From Paucilactobacillus vaccinostercus DSM 20634 (GTDB lineage Bacteria > Bacillota > Bacilli > Lactobacillales > Lactobacillaceae), in contig NZ_AYYY01000006.1 in assembly GCF_001436295.1 (NCBI RefSeq), positions 55,652 through 119,651 of the forward strand: 64,000 nucleotides of DNA. The letters are read 5' to 3'. A program made the position numbers and the translations under genes. Shown here piece by piece: positions 11,201 through 19,272 of the stretch. Each line of letters starts with the position of its first letter. Position 1 is the stretch's first letter. The notes under the pieces are model-generated. The model saw only the letters and a program-made list of their open reading frames with translations, searched no databases and was not told the origin of the DNA.

Positions 11201-11654
11201 GACGGTTCTTGATACACCAACGTTCTTCCAAGGTATGAGAATTGGGGAGCGTGTCGATATTGAATTGGCTATTGGGGAAACGGAAATTGTCTCACTCAAT
11301 GAAATTGGGGATCCAGATGATGAAGGTCAACGGACGCTTTACTTTGATATTAATGGTCATGCACGGGAAGTTAGGGTTGCTGATTTAAGCGTGCATAATA
11401 CTGTTGTTAAGAAGCGGAAGGCTGAACCAACCAAGCCGGGTGAAATTGGTGCGACGATGAGTGGCTCAGTTCTGCGAGTGCTTGTTCAAAAGGGTGACGA
11501 AGTTAAAAAAGGAACACCGATCATTGTGACCGAAGCGATGAAGATGGAGACAACGATACAAGCACCAATTGATGGAACGGTTGCGAAAGTGTATGTTGAA
11601 GATGGCGATGCCGTTGATTCGAACGATTTATTGATCGAAATTACAAATATTTAG
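8226..11654 (+). CDS. pyc: Pyruvate carboxylase
   Basis: Biotin enzyme making oxaloacetate from pyruvate, bicarbonate and ATP; 1142 residues, full length. Domain order: biotin carboxylase (1-450, starting MQRIMVANRGEIATRI, with the ATP-grasp glycine loop AAMGGGGRGM), carboxyltransferase (about 530-800, entering with LLTDTTMRDAHQSL), the PYC/OADA domain, and a C-terminal biotinyl domain with the biotin lysine in EAMKMET. Oxaloacetate feeds aspartate and, through malate, the fumC-frdA branch encoded at 41.8-44.6 kb. GGAGG lies 11 bases before ATG. It follows ftsW in the same transcript and ends at a hairpin. Confidence 0.97.
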   Translation: MQRIMVANRGEIATRIFRAIHELKMTAIAIYAKEDEYSEHRFKADEAYLVGEGKKPIAAYLDIEDIIRIAKDHQVDAIHPGYGFLSENAQFAKRCAEENITFIGPKVEHLEMFGDKIAAKRAADAANVPTIPGTKEPVETIEEAKKFAGQIGYPIFVKAAMGGGGRGMRIVHHEEELVDAYQTAQSEATQSFGDSEIYLEKYLSSPKHIEVQILADSHGNVMHLFERDCSVQRRNQKVIEIAPAVALPLELRQRICNAAVKFMKHVNYLNAATVEFLVEGDQFYFIEVNPRVQVEHTITEMITGFDIVQAQILIAEGYDLHKEINLPTQDKLVYHGAAIQARVTTEDATNNFMPDTGKISTYISPGGNGVRLDGGNAYTGSIITPYFDSLLVKAIVVADTFHEACDKMLRVLDEFTIRGVHTNLEFMKNVISHPVFASGEASTTFIDQTPELFNFKHETDQRNQLLHYIANTTVNGFPGVSREKKYYPEFKYDETFAPIDAKIVTAKDVLDAKGPDAMVQWIKDHRALLLTDTTMRDAHQSLFATRMRTKDMVEIAPKLQRALPELFSYEMWGGATFDVAYRFLGEDPWERLKKIRQMIPRTLTQMLFRGSNAVGYQNYPDNALKAFIDQSAQDGMDVFRIFDSLNWIEQMEKSIQYVRDNNKVAEATMCYTGDILDPDKSKYNLKYYVDLAKELQAAGAHIIAIKDMAGLLKPEAAYRLISTLKDEIDVPIHLHTHDTTGNGIYTYSQAAKAGVDIVDVASSSMSGTTSQPSMGSLYYALQETERQPEVDIKNVEAIDRYWKSVRPYYQQFSNKMVGPQTDIYQTEMPGGQYSNLQQQANALRLGDRFEEVKKTYRQVNQMFGDIIKVTPSSKVVGDMALFMVQHELTPEDVMSKGESLDFPDSVVSFFKGDLGQPAGGFPKQLQKIVLKGADALTVRPGSLAQPIDFKAVQAELEQKVGHSVTFEEVISYVLYPKVFLDYVDRQKQYGAVTVLDTPTFFQGMRIGERVDIELAIGETEIVSLNEIGDPDDEGQRTLYFDINGHAREVRVADLSVHNTVVKKRKAEPTKPGEIGATMSGSVLRVLVQKGDEVKKGTPIIVTEAMKMETTIQAPIDGTVAKVYVEDGDAVDSNDLLIEITNI

Positions 11655-11669
11655 TCATTTAATGACATT

Positions 11670-11710
11670 GAAAGGGACCGTCTCACTTAGTTGTGGGTGC
11701 GGCCCCTTTC
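11670..11710 (+). terminator. Terminator after pyc
   Basis: GAAAGGGACCG pairs with CGGCCCCTTTC with one mismatch; the loop is about 18 bases. The T tract is short (CTTTC), so termination may be incomplete. Confidence 0.75.
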
Positions 11711-11759
11711 AAAATTTGGTACAATAACCAAAGACATTAAATGTAAGTGAGATGGTAAT

Positions 11760-12044
11760 GTGACATTTACGATAAAACCACGTCGTTCCTTGGTGGTATA
11801 TGTTAATAATTTACGTTCGGTGCGGCAACTGCGGCACTATGGACGAGTGGAATATGTTTCCAAAAAAATGCGTTATGTAATTTTATATACGGACGAAGAA
11901 ACAGTTGAGCAAACACTAAAAAAAGTAAATGAACTTAAATTTGTTAAACATGTGAGTTATTCTCACTGGCCCGAAATTGACCCAGATATGTCAGATTTAA
12001 AGGCCGCTGGAATATATAAACATGAAACTGAAGAGGATGAATAG
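11760..12044 (+). CDS. ylbG: UPF0298/DUF2129 protein YlbG
   Basis: A small cytoplasmic protein of 94 residues in the DUF2129 family. It contains the conserved core RRSLVVYVNNLRSVRQLRHYG and the SKKMRYVILYTDEE strand-loop. Its biochemical role is unknown, but ylbG sits before rsmD and coaD in most Firmicutes and here overlaps that operon with 3-bp spacing. The start is GTG, preceded by AAGTGAGATGG. A TACAAT -10-like box lies at 11720-11725, 35 bp upstream, with no good -35. Confidence 0.88.
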   Translation: MTFTIKPRRSLVVYVNNLRSVRQLRHYGRVEYVSKKMRYVILYTDEETVEQTLKKVNELKFVKHVSYSHWPEIDPDMSDLKAAGIYKHETEEDE

Positions 12045-12047
12045 CGC

Positions 12048-12611
12048 ATGCGGGTAGTATCAGGAGATTTTCGAGGCCGAAGGTTAAAGGCGGTACCGGG
12101 AAATGGTACCCGACCAACCACGGATAAAGTTAAAGAATCATTGTTTAATATCATTGGACCCTATTTCGATGGTGGTAAAAGTTTGGACCTTTTTGCTGGT
12201 AGCGGGGGACTAAGTATTGAAGCCGTATCGCGGGGAATCGAGCAAGCAGTGTTGATTGATCATCATTACCAAGCAATTAAGACGATTAAGGAAAACATTG
12301 CGGTTACTAAGCATGCGGAACAGTTTGAAGTGTATAAACAGGAGGCTAAAAAAGCCCTTGAGTTATTGCACAAGCGTGATGTGAAATTTGACATGGTCTT
12401 TCTTGATCCACCGTATGCGCAACAAAAGATCACCGAAGACATTGAAAAAATGGTAGCATTGGACCTGTTAAATGACGGTGCTATGATTGTGGCTGAAACT
12501 GACCAAAATGCACAGTTGCCAGATGATTTGGACTCATTTGAACTGGTACGCCGGCAGGACTATGGTATTACGGTACTAACTATTTATCGTTTTGTGAAAG
12601 GAAATGATTAA
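12048..12611 (+). CDS. rsmD: 16S rRNA (guanine966-N2)-methyltransferase RsmD
   Basis: SAM-dependent methyltransferase acting on G966 of 16S rRNA. It has 187 residues. The N-terminal signature is MRVVSGDFRGRRL, the SAM motif is LDLFAGSGGLSIEA (about 46-59), and the catalytic N-methyltransferase motif is FLDPPYA (about 121-127). It starts 3 bp after ylbG and its stop overlaps the ribosome site of coaD, so translation is coupled in this operon. Confidence 0.94.
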   Translation: MRVVSGDFRGRRLKAVPGNGTRPTTDKVKESLFNIIGPYFDGGKSLDLFAGSGGLSIEAVSRGIEQAVLIDHHYQAIKTIKENIAVTKHAEQFEVYKQEAKKALELLHKRDVKFDMVFLDPPYAQQKITEDIEKMVALDLLNDGAMIVAETDQNAQLPDDLDSFELVRRQDYGITVLTIYRFVKGND

Positions 12612-12612
12612 G

Positions 12613-13101
12613 ATGAAAGTTGCAATTTTTCCTGGTAGTTTTGATCCACTAACGTTGGGACACTTAGATTTAATTCGTCGTGGAAGCCTGTTGTTTGATC
12701 GCTTGGCAGTGGCAGTCATGATTAACACAAGCAAGGAACCAATATTTACGGTTGAGGAGCGAGTTGCACAGATCAAGGAAGCTGTCGCACAAGCGGACTT
12801 GGACAACGTTTCAGTAATCACAGCCGATGAATTAACGGTTAGCTTGATGAATAAAATTGGTGCTGATTACCTACTTCGCGGCCTACGAAACTTTAATGAT
12901 TTTCAGTATGAGCGCGATATTGCTGCAATGAATCAGCATTTGGATGATGAAATTGAAACTATTTTTATGATGGCTAACCCCAACTACCAGCATTTATCGA
13001 GTAGCTTGTTAAAGGAAGTTGCTCGTTTTGGTGGCGATATTTCGGCATATTTACCCGGAAATATCAATGAACAGTTGTCGGAAAAGTTAAGAGGAAACTA
13101 G
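12613..13101 (+). CDS. coaD: Phosphopantetheine adenylyltransferase
   Basis: Penultimate step of coenzyme A synthesis: transfers AMP from ATP to 4'-phosphopantetheine. It has 162 residues. The nucleotidyltransferase motif is PGSFDPLTLGH (about 8-18); RGLRNFNDFQYE and the C-terminal SSSLLKEVARFGGD (the usual ISSTxxRE position) are also present. Two ATGs are possible, 12604 and 12613; the second was chosen because AAAGGA at 12597-12602 sits about 10 bases before it and the family starts MKVAIFPGSF. The gene immediately follows rsmD. Confidence 0.95.
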   Translation: MKVAIFPGSFDPLTLGHLDLIRRGSLLFDRLAVAVMINTSKEPIFTVEERVAQIKEAVAQADLDNVSVITADELTVSLMNKIGADYLLRGLRNFNDFQYERDIAAMNQHLDDEIETIFMMANPNYQHLSSSLLKEVARFGGDISAYLPGNINEQLSEKLRGN

Positions 13102-13102
13102 T

Positions 13103-14149
13103 TTGAAGAAGAGTAATCGTAAAAAGTACGGTATTATCGGACTGTTTACTGTTGCAGCGCTTTTTCTACTGTGGCTAATTTTTTGGCCACTGAATTCATA
13201 TATTGAGAGTCCCGGAGAGGCGGATGGTCTAAAATCGTATGTTACGATTAAAAATCACCCAGATAAGCGTTCGGGTAGTTATATGATTACGTCAGTTTAT
13301 TTGCAACGTGCTCGGCCAATTACTTATTTATGGGCGTTGGCTGATCCACATGATACAATTGAAAGTGCTTCTGAAGTTACCGGCGGTCAGAGTGACGCAA
13401 CGTATGATAAAGTGCAGGGATTTTATATGCAAAGCGCAATCAATGAGGCGATTGCGACAGCATATAAAGCTGCCGGTCAACAGTTTACGAAGAAATACCT
13501 AGGGATTTATGTGTTGGAAGTTCAGTCAAATTCTAAGTTTAAAAAGAGTATCAAGGTCGGCGATACAGTTACCAAAGTGAATGGTCGGCATTTTGATACA
13601 TCCGCTGGCTATCAGAAGTATTTAAGTCATCAAAAGATTGGTACACCAGTTGAAGTGACATATTTGCATAATGGTAAGCAACATGTTAGCACGCATCCCT
13701 TAGTTAGATTATCAACTAAAAAGGCCGGAATTGGTATTATCTTGACGGATAACGTCAAGGTAACAACCAAAATTCCCGTTAAGGTGAATCCGGGTGAATT
13801 AGGGGGCCCGTCTGGCGGGCTTATGTTCAGTTTGCAGATCTATCAACAGTTAACTAACCAAAACCTCCGTCAGGGACGTAAAATCGCAGGTACGGGAACG
13901 ATTAACCCTGATGGCAGTGTTGGTGAAATTGGTGGGATTGATAAAAAGGTCATTGCTGCAAAGAAGGCTGGTGCTAAAATTTTCTTTGCACCATATGTTA
14001 AACCAACTAAAGAGCTGTTGAAGTATGAAGAACAGCACAAGACTAACTATCAATTAGCCAAGCAAACTGCCAAAAAATATGCACCAAATATGAAGGTTGT
14101 TCCAGTTAAGACATTTAATGATGCCGTTCGGTATTTGGAGAACCACTAA
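13103..14149 (+). CDS. Membrane-anchored PDZ/Lon-like serine protease (SepM/YlbL family)
   Basis: A 348-residue protease with an N-terminal membrane anchor (about 8-30), a degenerate PDZ domain (about 125-200) and a C-terminal Lon-type S16 domain. The Ser-Lys dyad is visible as Ser237 in LGGPSGGLMFS and a lysine near 282 in IGGIDKKVIAAKKAGA. The family cleaves extracellular peptides; SepM of streptococci trims the competence peptide, but that substrate cannot be assumed here. The start is TTG one base after the coaD stop, with AAGAGGAAAC upstream. It is the last gene of the ylbG-rsmD-coaD operon and is followed by a strong terminator. Confidence 0.93.
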   Translation: MKKSNRKKYGIIGLFTVAALFLLWLIFWPLNSYIESPGEADGLKSYVTIKNHPDKRSGSYMITSVYLQRARPITYLWALADPHDTIESASEVTGGQSDATYDKVQGFYMQSAINEAIATAYKAAGQQFTKKYLGIYVLEVQSNSKFKKSIKVGDTVTKVNGRHFDTSAGYQKYLSHQKIGTPVEVTYLHNGKQHVSTHPLVRLSTKKAGIGIILTDNVKVTTKIPVKVNPGELGGPSGGLMFSLQIYQQLTNQNLRQGRKIAGTGTINPDGSVGEIGGIDKKVIAAKKAGAKIFFAPYVKPTKELLKYEEQHKTNYQLAKQTAKKYAPNMKVVPVKTFNDAVRYLENH

Positions 14150-14188
14150 AAAAGAGTGTTGATTTTTAAATAAATCAACACTCTTTTT
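14150..14188 (+). terminator. Terminator after the PDZ protease gene
   Basis: AAAAAGAGTGTTGATTT / AAATCAACACTCTTTTT: a perfect stem of about 16 bp with a short A/T loop and a T run. Confidence 0.95.
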
Positions 14189-14220
14189 GCGTACTTTAAC
14201 ATTGAAGGGGGGATCAGCAA

Positions 14221-14856
14221 TTGGAGCAATTTAAAAATTTTTGGCAAGACTACCGGCGCTACTGCTTGGTTGGTTTGGGTGTGCTGATATGCTTAATTGG
14301 AGGATGGTATCTTACAGCAAAGAATGCGACAACTCATAGGAGCGTTGATTTTGTTGATGCACAGTCGGAGACCCAGCAGCGATCGCGGAAGTCGGCGATA
14401 GTGAGCAACAAAATGGTGTATGTGGACGTGAAAGGTGCGGTTAACCATCCAGGTGTTTACTCAGTGAAAAGTGGCTTACGCGTGCAAGATGCGATCACTA
14501 AGGCTGGTGGGGTGGCAGCTAATGCAGATATGAACCATGTTAACATGGCTAAACAGGTAGCGGATCAACAAGTAGTGTATGTGCCAGTTACGGGAGAAGT
14601 TACAACACCGATGGCCGGTGAAGCCGGTGGAACCGAGATGACGGGAAGTGAAAGCTCGGCAGCACCAATCATTAATATCAATTCTGCAAGTAAGGATGAT
14701 TTGATGAAGATTACGGGAGTTGGTGATAAGAAGGCAGATTTAATTTTGCAATACCGGCAGGAACATGGACAGTTTAAAACGGTTGAGGATTTAAAAAATG
14801 TTTCCGGATTTGGGGATGCATCGGTCGCAAAAATCAAAGATCAATTAGCGGTTTAG
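14221..14856 (+). CDS. comEA: Competence DNA-binding protein ComEA
   Basis: Surface DNA receptor for transformation, 211 residues. It has an N-terminal membrane helix (about 14-34), an SLBB domain (YVDVKGAVNHPGVYSV, about 68-120), a Ser/Thr/Gly linker, and a C-terminal pair of helix-hairpin-helix motifs that bind duplex DNA (ININSASKDDLMKITGVGDKKA). The start is TTG with the strong site AAGGGGGG about 10 bases upstream. It heads the late competence operon. No ComK or SigH-type box was recognised in the short upstream gap. Confidence 0.94.
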   Translation: MEQFKNFWQDYRRYCLVGLGVLICLIGGWYLTAKNATTHRSVDFVDAQSETQQRSRKSAIVSNKMVYVDVKGAVNHPGVYSVKSGLRVQDAITKAGGVAANADMNHVNMAKQVADQQVVYVPVTGEVTTPMAGEAGGTEMTGSESSAAPIININSASKDDLMKITGVGDKKADLILQYRQEHGQFKTVEDLKNVSGFGDASVAKIKDQLAV

Positions 14857-14870
14857 ATTTGAGTTGAGTT

Positions 14871-14879
14871 TGTTATACT
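14871..14879 (+). promoter_or_regulatory. Extended -10 promoter before comEB
   Basis: TGTTATACT: TG, one base, then TATACT. No convincing -35 at 17 bp. It could give comEB, comEC and holA expression independent of comEA. Confidence 0.45.
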
Positions 14880-14907
14880 AGAACACAGTAAAGGGAAGGT
14901 GATTGTT

Positions 14908-15381
14908 TTGACGAAAAGAATTGATTGGGACCATTATTTCATGATTCAGGCGGTGCTACTCGCTTCGAGAAGTACTTGCAAACGGCTATCTGTTGGTGCC
15001 ACGATTGTTCGGGATAAACGAATTATTGCTGGCGGCTACAATGGTTCTGTATCAGGAGACGAGCACTGTATTGATTCGGATTGTTATTTAGAAGATGGGC
15101 ACTGTGTCCGGACAATCCATGCTGAAATGAATGCAATTTTACAGTGTGCTAAGTTTGGTGTTTCAACTGACGGAGCCAGCATATATGTGACTGATTTTCC
15201 ATGTCTCCAGTGCACTAAAATGTTATTGCAGGCGGGAATCAAGCAGATTAATTACCTTCGTAACTATCATAATGATGAGTATGCAATGAAACTTATCAAA
15301 CTTAAAAATATCAAACTCAATCAAATTAGCATTGATCAAGATACATTGAAAGAGACGCGGCTAGATCAATATCTAGCGTAA
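14908..15381 (+). CDS. comEB: dCMP deaminase ComEB
   Basis: Zinc deoxycytidylate deaminase, 157 residues, giving dUMP for thymidylate synthesis. The zinc ligands are in TIHAEMNAI (His and catalytic Glu) and PCLQC (two Cys); RLSVGATIVRDKRIIAGGYNG is the family signature. The start TTG at 14908 was chosen: AAGGGAAGG lies eight bases upstream and the N-terminus then matches ComEB of bacilli. A GTG three codons earlier overlaps the ribosome site and is unlikely. The deaminase is conserved in the com operon but is not needed for transformation in Bacillus subtilis. Confidence 0.92.
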   Translation: MTKRIDWDHYFMIQAVLLASRSTCKRLSVGATIVRDKRIIAGGYNGSVSGDEHCIDSDCYLEDGHCVRTIHAEMNAILQCAKFGVSTDGASIYVTDFPCLQCTKMLLQAGIKQINYLRNYHNDEYAMKLIKLKNIKLNQISIDQDTLKETRLDQYLA

Positions 15382-15418
15382 TCTTATTTATCGATTTTAT
15401 CTTTATCCCGCGTTAGCG

Positions 15419-17683
15419 ATGGCGCTAACGACCGGAATATTTTTTGCCCACCAATGGTTTTTGTTACTTGGCGTCGGTTGGTTGGTGATGCGACTTTGGA
15501 GATTAAGAAGAACAACAGTGACCGTTGTGACTATCATTGCTGTGGGTGTTTTTGTATTGTTTTGTGTTAATTATCAGCAACGTGTTGATCGTGCAACGCT
15601 GAATGGCCCTCAGGAAACGGAGCTGACCGTTCGTGTCTATCCAGATCAATTGAAGGTAAATGGTGATCAGTTTCAGATGTTGGCAAGGACTGTGGCTGGA
15701 CATCAACAAGTTCAGGTATACGGTCGAATTAAATCATTAGCGATGCAACAGCAACTATTGCATGTGAATAAAACGGCAACGTGGCAATTAAAAGGGACGT
15801 TAGAACCAATTTCAATTGCCACAAATGATAACCAGTTTAATGCACAACAGTATGCGCGAATTCATCAAGTTTATAATCAGATGACAGTAGAAAAGGTCGT
15901 CACTGCGCGACCAGCTCCTAGTTCTGGAATTAATCGATGGTTTGACTGGTGTCATGAGCTGAGATTTGAATTGATGACCTATTTTGATACGATGCCGCAT
16001 GTACTGAGGCTCTATTGTCATAGTCTTATCATTGGTAATGTGTTAAATGATTTTTCTGATACGATGACCGGTGTGACACAACTTGGCCTGATTCATTTAT
16101 TTAGTATTTCCGGAATGCACGTTTTTTTAGTTGTCAGTATGATTCGAACGGCCTTGGTCTATCTGTGGATTGAAAAGGAGACGGTAAATCGTCTTTTAAT
16201 TGGAGTGCTCCCGGTTTATTTGATTATCGGTGGTGGTTCGACAGGGCTAATGCGAGCAACACTGATGGCTGAAATTACACTAATTTGTCAGAGCGAGCGG
16301 TTTCATCTTTCAAAAATCGATATTTGGAGTTTAAGCCTAGCTGGTGGTCTGATTTATCAACCGTTACTACTCTTAACACTTGGTGGCCAATTAAGTTATT
16401 TATTAGCCTTAATGCTTCATTTCTTGCCCCCAGGTAAACCACTGACTGGCGCAGTACTGATGAATTTAATTGGCTTACCGTCAATTTTATATTATATTTA
16501 TGAATGGCATGTATTAAGCTTGCTCGCCAGTTACTTGATGATTCCGCTTTTTTCAGCGGTTATTTTTCCGTTAGTGATTGGATGTTGTTTCACGTACTGG
16601 GCAATGCCAATGGTTGGTCAAATGGTAAATGTCTTTTTGATGTTTATGCAGCAGTTGATTGATTTTATTGGTGCACTCCCGGGGATGATTCATTTTGGAA
16701 AGCCACCGGTTGCTGCAATTGCGATCTTGTTTTCTGTAACGTTATTGGTATATGTATTTCCGCATCGGCGACGTGCCTGGGGAGTATTAGTGTTGATATA
16801 TGTTTTTACGTTTGGCTGGATTCATTTTCCACTATACGGAGAAGTTGTCTTTTTCGATATTGGTCAGGGTGATAGTTTCTTGATTCGAGAGCCGTTTAAT
16901 CGGAGCGTGACCATGATCGACACTGGTGGTCAGTTAAACTTCCCCAAACCACAGTGGGCGCAGTCAACAACGACAAATAGCCGTGCGAAACGTGTCAGTA
17001 TTAACTATCTAAAAAGTCAGGGAATCAGTCAAATCGATAATCTATGTTTAAGTCATCAAGATACAGACCATATTGGATATACTAAAGATATTTTGGCTGC
17101 GATCCATGTGCGTCAGATTTCGTTTCCAAAGGGAATGGAAAGACAGCGTAACTTTAAGACTAAAGTATTACCATTAGCACGAAAGCAACATAGCCGACTG
17201 ATCCCCGTTGTGGCAAATGATCACTTGCCGGCGCTTCCCCTAAGAGTTGTGCATCCGTTCACATCGGGGAAGGGCGCTAATGAGGATTCAATGGTTTTAA
17301 CAGGTATTTTTGGCGGTTTGAGATTTATGTTTATGGGTGATTTGGACCGTAACGGTGAGAAAGAAATATTGGCTCGCTACCCGGAATTGAAAACCGACGT
17401 CTTGAAATTAGGGCATCATGGAAGTAAGACGGCCTCGGATCCTGCTTTTATTAAGGGAATCCAGCCGCGATTAGCGATTATATCCGCAGGACGGATGAAT
17501 CGCTATGGTCATCCAAACAACGAAACGATGAACACGTTAAAACAACAAAGGATTCAGGCGATTTCTACGCAACAATATGGCATGATTCGATATCGGTATT
17601 GGAACAACACTCGACATGCTTGGGATACTAAACTTAAAGGAGATGAACTCAAGTGGATGTTACCGCCCTACAGCAACAGTTAA
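15419..17683 (+). CDS. comEC: DNA internalisation channel ComEC
   Basis: Membrane channel that passes one DNA strand into the cell during transformation. The 754 residues include about ten helices, a DUF4131 region, the Competence domain (HLFSISGMHVFL, about 225) and a C-terminal metallo-beta-lactamase domain with SHQDTDHIGY, FMGDLD and LKLGHHGSK. No stop or frameshift is seen, so the gene looks intact. The ATG used has no clear ribosome site; the frame is open for 14 further codons upstream to the comEB stop and those residues look ComEC-like, but contain no ATG, GTG or TTG. The 3' end overlaps holA by 31 bp. Confidence 0.9.
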   Translation: MALTTGIFFAHQWFLLLGVGWLVMRLWRLRRTTVTVVTIIAVGVFVLFCVNYQQRVDRATLNGPQETELTVRVYPDQLKVNGDQFQMLARTVAGHQQVQVYGRIKSLAMQQQLLHVNKTATWQLKGTLEPISIATNDNQFNAQQYARIHQVYNQMTVEKVVTARPAPSSGINRWFDWCHELRFELMTYFDTMPHVLRLYCHSLIIGNVLNDFSDTMTGVTQLGLIHLFSISGMHVFLVVSMIRTALVYLWIEKETVNRLLIGVLPVYLIIGGGSTGLMRATLMAEITLICQSERFHLSKIDIWSLSLAGGLIYQPLLLLTLGGQLSYLLALMLHFLPPGKPLTGAVLMNLIGLPSILYYIYEWHVLSLLASYLMIPLFSAVIFPLVIGCCFTYWAMPMVGQMVNVFLMFMQQLIDFIGALPGMIHFGKPPVAAIAILFSVTLLVYVFPHRRRAWGVLVLIYVFTFGWIHFPLYGEVVFFDIGQGDSFLIREPFNRSVTMIDTGGQLNFPKPQWAQSTTTNSRAKRVSINYLKSQGISQIDNLCLSHQDTDHIGYTKDILAAIHVRQISFPKGMERQRNFKTKVLPLARKQHSRLIPVVANDHLPALPLRVVHPFTSGKGANEDSMVLTGIFGGLRFMFMGDLDRNGEKEILARYPELKTDVLKLGHHGSKTASDPAFIKGIQPRLAIISAGRMNRYGHPNNETMNTLKQQRIQAISTQQYGMIRYRYWNNTRHAWDTKLKGDELKWMLPPYSNS

Positions 17684-18699
17684 CAAAGCAACCGGCTGAT
17701 TCGGTATATCTAGTTTTAGGCGAACAGGCTGTGTTAAGACAGCAGGCACTTGAGGCGTTCAATCAGCTTATTCCTGATGATCAAAAAGTTATGAACATTG
17801 GTAACTACGATATGGAAGTGACACCGTTGGCAACAGCGCTCGATGACGCCACATCGGCTCCTTTTTTTGGTGATCAGAGACTAGTTATTATTAATAAACC
17901 TTATTTTCTGACGGGAGACACTAAAAATAGAAAAATTGACCATGATATTGATGGATTAGTTGCCTATTTTGAGCACCCTGAACAGAGCACAATTTTAGTG
18001 ATCAACGCACCTTATGAAAAGCTAGATAGCCGCAAGAAAGTTGTGAAGCGTCTAAAAAAAGTGGCCACTGAGATCAGTGCAGCCCCGCTAAGCGAACGTG
18101 AAGCGCGACAAGCAATCAAACGCCAATTGGATGTAGAGGGCTATCAAATTACCTCTGATGCACTTGATGAATTAATTCAACGCACTAATGCGGATTATTC
18201 ACTGATGGTTCAGGCCGTCCGGAAACTGGAGTTGTATAGTTATCAAGGAAAACAGATTGAATTATCGGCTGTTCAAGGGCTGGTTGTACAGTCGCTTGAT
18301 CAAAATGTATTTGATTTGGTTACCGCGGTATTGAAACGAGATTATCGGTTAGCACTTCACCGATATCAGGATTTAATCAACAGTGAAGAGCAACCACTAA
18401 GAATTAATGCGGTCTTGGTTAGCCAGTTTAGGCTGTTAATTCAGGTGAAGGTACTTAAAGATCGTGGTCTTAGTCAAGGAAGTTTGGCTGGAACATTGAA
18501 AGTTCACCCGTATCGAGTTAAGTTAGCCTTACAGACGGTGAGAGCGTTTAAATTAGCAGACTTGGAGCAAGCCTATTTAGGATTGGTTAAAATTGAAAAG
18601 GGATTGAAGACGTCTTCACGGGATCCGCAATTGTTATTTGAACTGTTTATGCTGCAGTATGTTCAGGCAACTCAGCATCAGTCAAGGAGACGAGCGTAA
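17653..18699 (+). CDS. holA: DNA polymerase III delta subunit
   Basis: Clamp-loader delta subunit that opens the beta sliding clamp; 348 residues, the usual length. The N-terminal domain begins MDVTALQQQLTK and contains VYLVLGEQAVLRQQA (about 19-33); the AAA+-like fold continues through QSTILVINAPYEKLD and the conserved C-terminal collar helix region ends with DPQLLFELFML. The start is GTG inside comEC, with the strong site AAAGGAGATG nine bases upstream, so translation is coupled to comEC. holA after comEC is a common Firmicutes order. Confidence 0.93.
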   Translation: MDVTALQQQLTKQPADSVYLVLGEQAVLRQQALEAFNQLIPDDQKVMNIGNYDMEVTPLATALDDATSAPFFGDQRLVIINKPYFLTGDTKNRKIDHDIDGLVAYFEHPEQSTILVINAPYEKLDSRKKVVKRLKKVATEISAAPLSEREARQAIKRQLDVEGYQITSDALDELIQRTNADYSLMVQAVRKLELYSYQGKQIELSAVQGLVVQSLDQNVFDLVTAVLKRDYRLALHRYQDLINSEEQPLRINAVLVSQFRLLIQVKVLKDRGLSQGSLAGTLKVHPYRVKLALQTVRAFKLADLEQAYLGLVKIEKGLKTSSRDPQLLFELFMLQYVQATQHQSRRRA

Positions 18700-18701
18700 T
18701 A

Positions 18702-18734
18702 AAAAAGGACTGCGATAGAAATCGCAGTCCTTTT
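18702..18734. terminator. Bidirectional terminator between holA and rpsT
   Basis: AAAAGGACTGCGAT / ATCGCAGTCCTTTT with an AGAA loop. The A and T tracts on both sides let it end the convergent holA and rpsT transcripts. Confidence 0.93.
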
Positions 18735-18748
18735 AAAAATACTATTTA

Positions 18749-19003
18749 TTATTTAGCATAACGTGCAGCTAAACGTGACTTGTCACGAGCAGCCTTGTTA
18801 GCCTTGATCAAGCCTTTTGAGTGTGCACGATCGATGGCAGAAATAGCATTATTGAATAATTCTTCAAGGTTTTCTGCACCTGCAGTCTTGCCTTGCTCGA
18901 ACTTCTTAACAGTAGTACGCATTGCACTGAGTTGTGAAGCGTTACGTGTTTGTGCTTTTTCGTTAACACGAACACGTTCAATAGCTGATTTGATGATTGG
19001 CAT
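18749..19003 (-). CDS. rpsT: 30S ribosomal protein S20
   Basis: Primary 16S rRNA-binding protein, 84 residues, rich in Lys, Arg and Ala. It begins [17 protein letters not shown] and ends [16 protein letters not shown], both typical of S20. On the minus strand GGAGGTG lies five bases before ATG. It is monocistronic, as in most bacteria, with its own promoter at 19060-19089 and a shared hairpin terminator. Confidence 0.97.
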   Translation of the reverse strand: MPIIKSAIERVRVNEKAQTRNASQLSAMRTTVKKFEQGKTAGAENLEELFNNAISAIDRAHSKGLIKANKAARDKSRLAARYAK

Positions 19004-19059
19004 GGTTTCACCTCCACAAATTAATGATCACATCTGACCTGAAATTTTCAACATCAGCC

Positions 19060-19089
19060 ATTATACAATACAAATCGCACTGAATGCAA
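19060..19089 (-). promoter_or_regulatory. Promoter of rpsT
   Basis: On the minus strand, TTGCAT (19084-19089) and a consensus TATAAT (19060-19065) are separated by 18 bp. The start would give a leader of about 50 bases. Confidence 0.75.
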
Positions 19090-19137
19090 CAGAATCCAGG
19101 AGAAGATCGCAAAAAATATCAAACGGCCGGATTCAAC

Positions 19138-19166
19138 TTGCTTTTTAAGTAGATGTCATGTATATT
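19138..19166 (+). promoter_or_regulatory. Promoter of rpsO
   Basis: TTGCTT (19138-19143), a 17-bp spacer and TATATT (19161-19166). It lies about 107 bp before the S15 start and leaves a structured leader. Confidence 0.78.
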
Positions 19167-19171
19167 ATTAG

Positions 19172-19272
19172 AGATCGATTCACATGTCGATCGGCCTCTT
19201 CTCAGTTTAACGATCCTCACCGACGTTTTACTTAGAACTAGGCGCAAAAATTTGAAAGGTGGGAAATTACTT
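19172..19272 (+). promoter_or_regulatory. Probable S15 autoregulatory mRNA leader
   Basis: About 100 bases between the rpsO promoter and start codon contain GATCG..CGATC dyads (19172-19192) and a GC-rich block (GGCCTCTTCTCAG, ACGATCCTCACCGACG). Ribosomal protein S15 is known to repress its own mRNA through 5' leader structures in several bacteria. Assignment here is inference from position and pairing potential. Confidence 0.5.

Noticed and set aside
18780..19037. Plus-strand reading frame opposite rpsT
   Set aside because: It is the antisense shadow of a highly conserved ribosomal gene and has no ribosome site.
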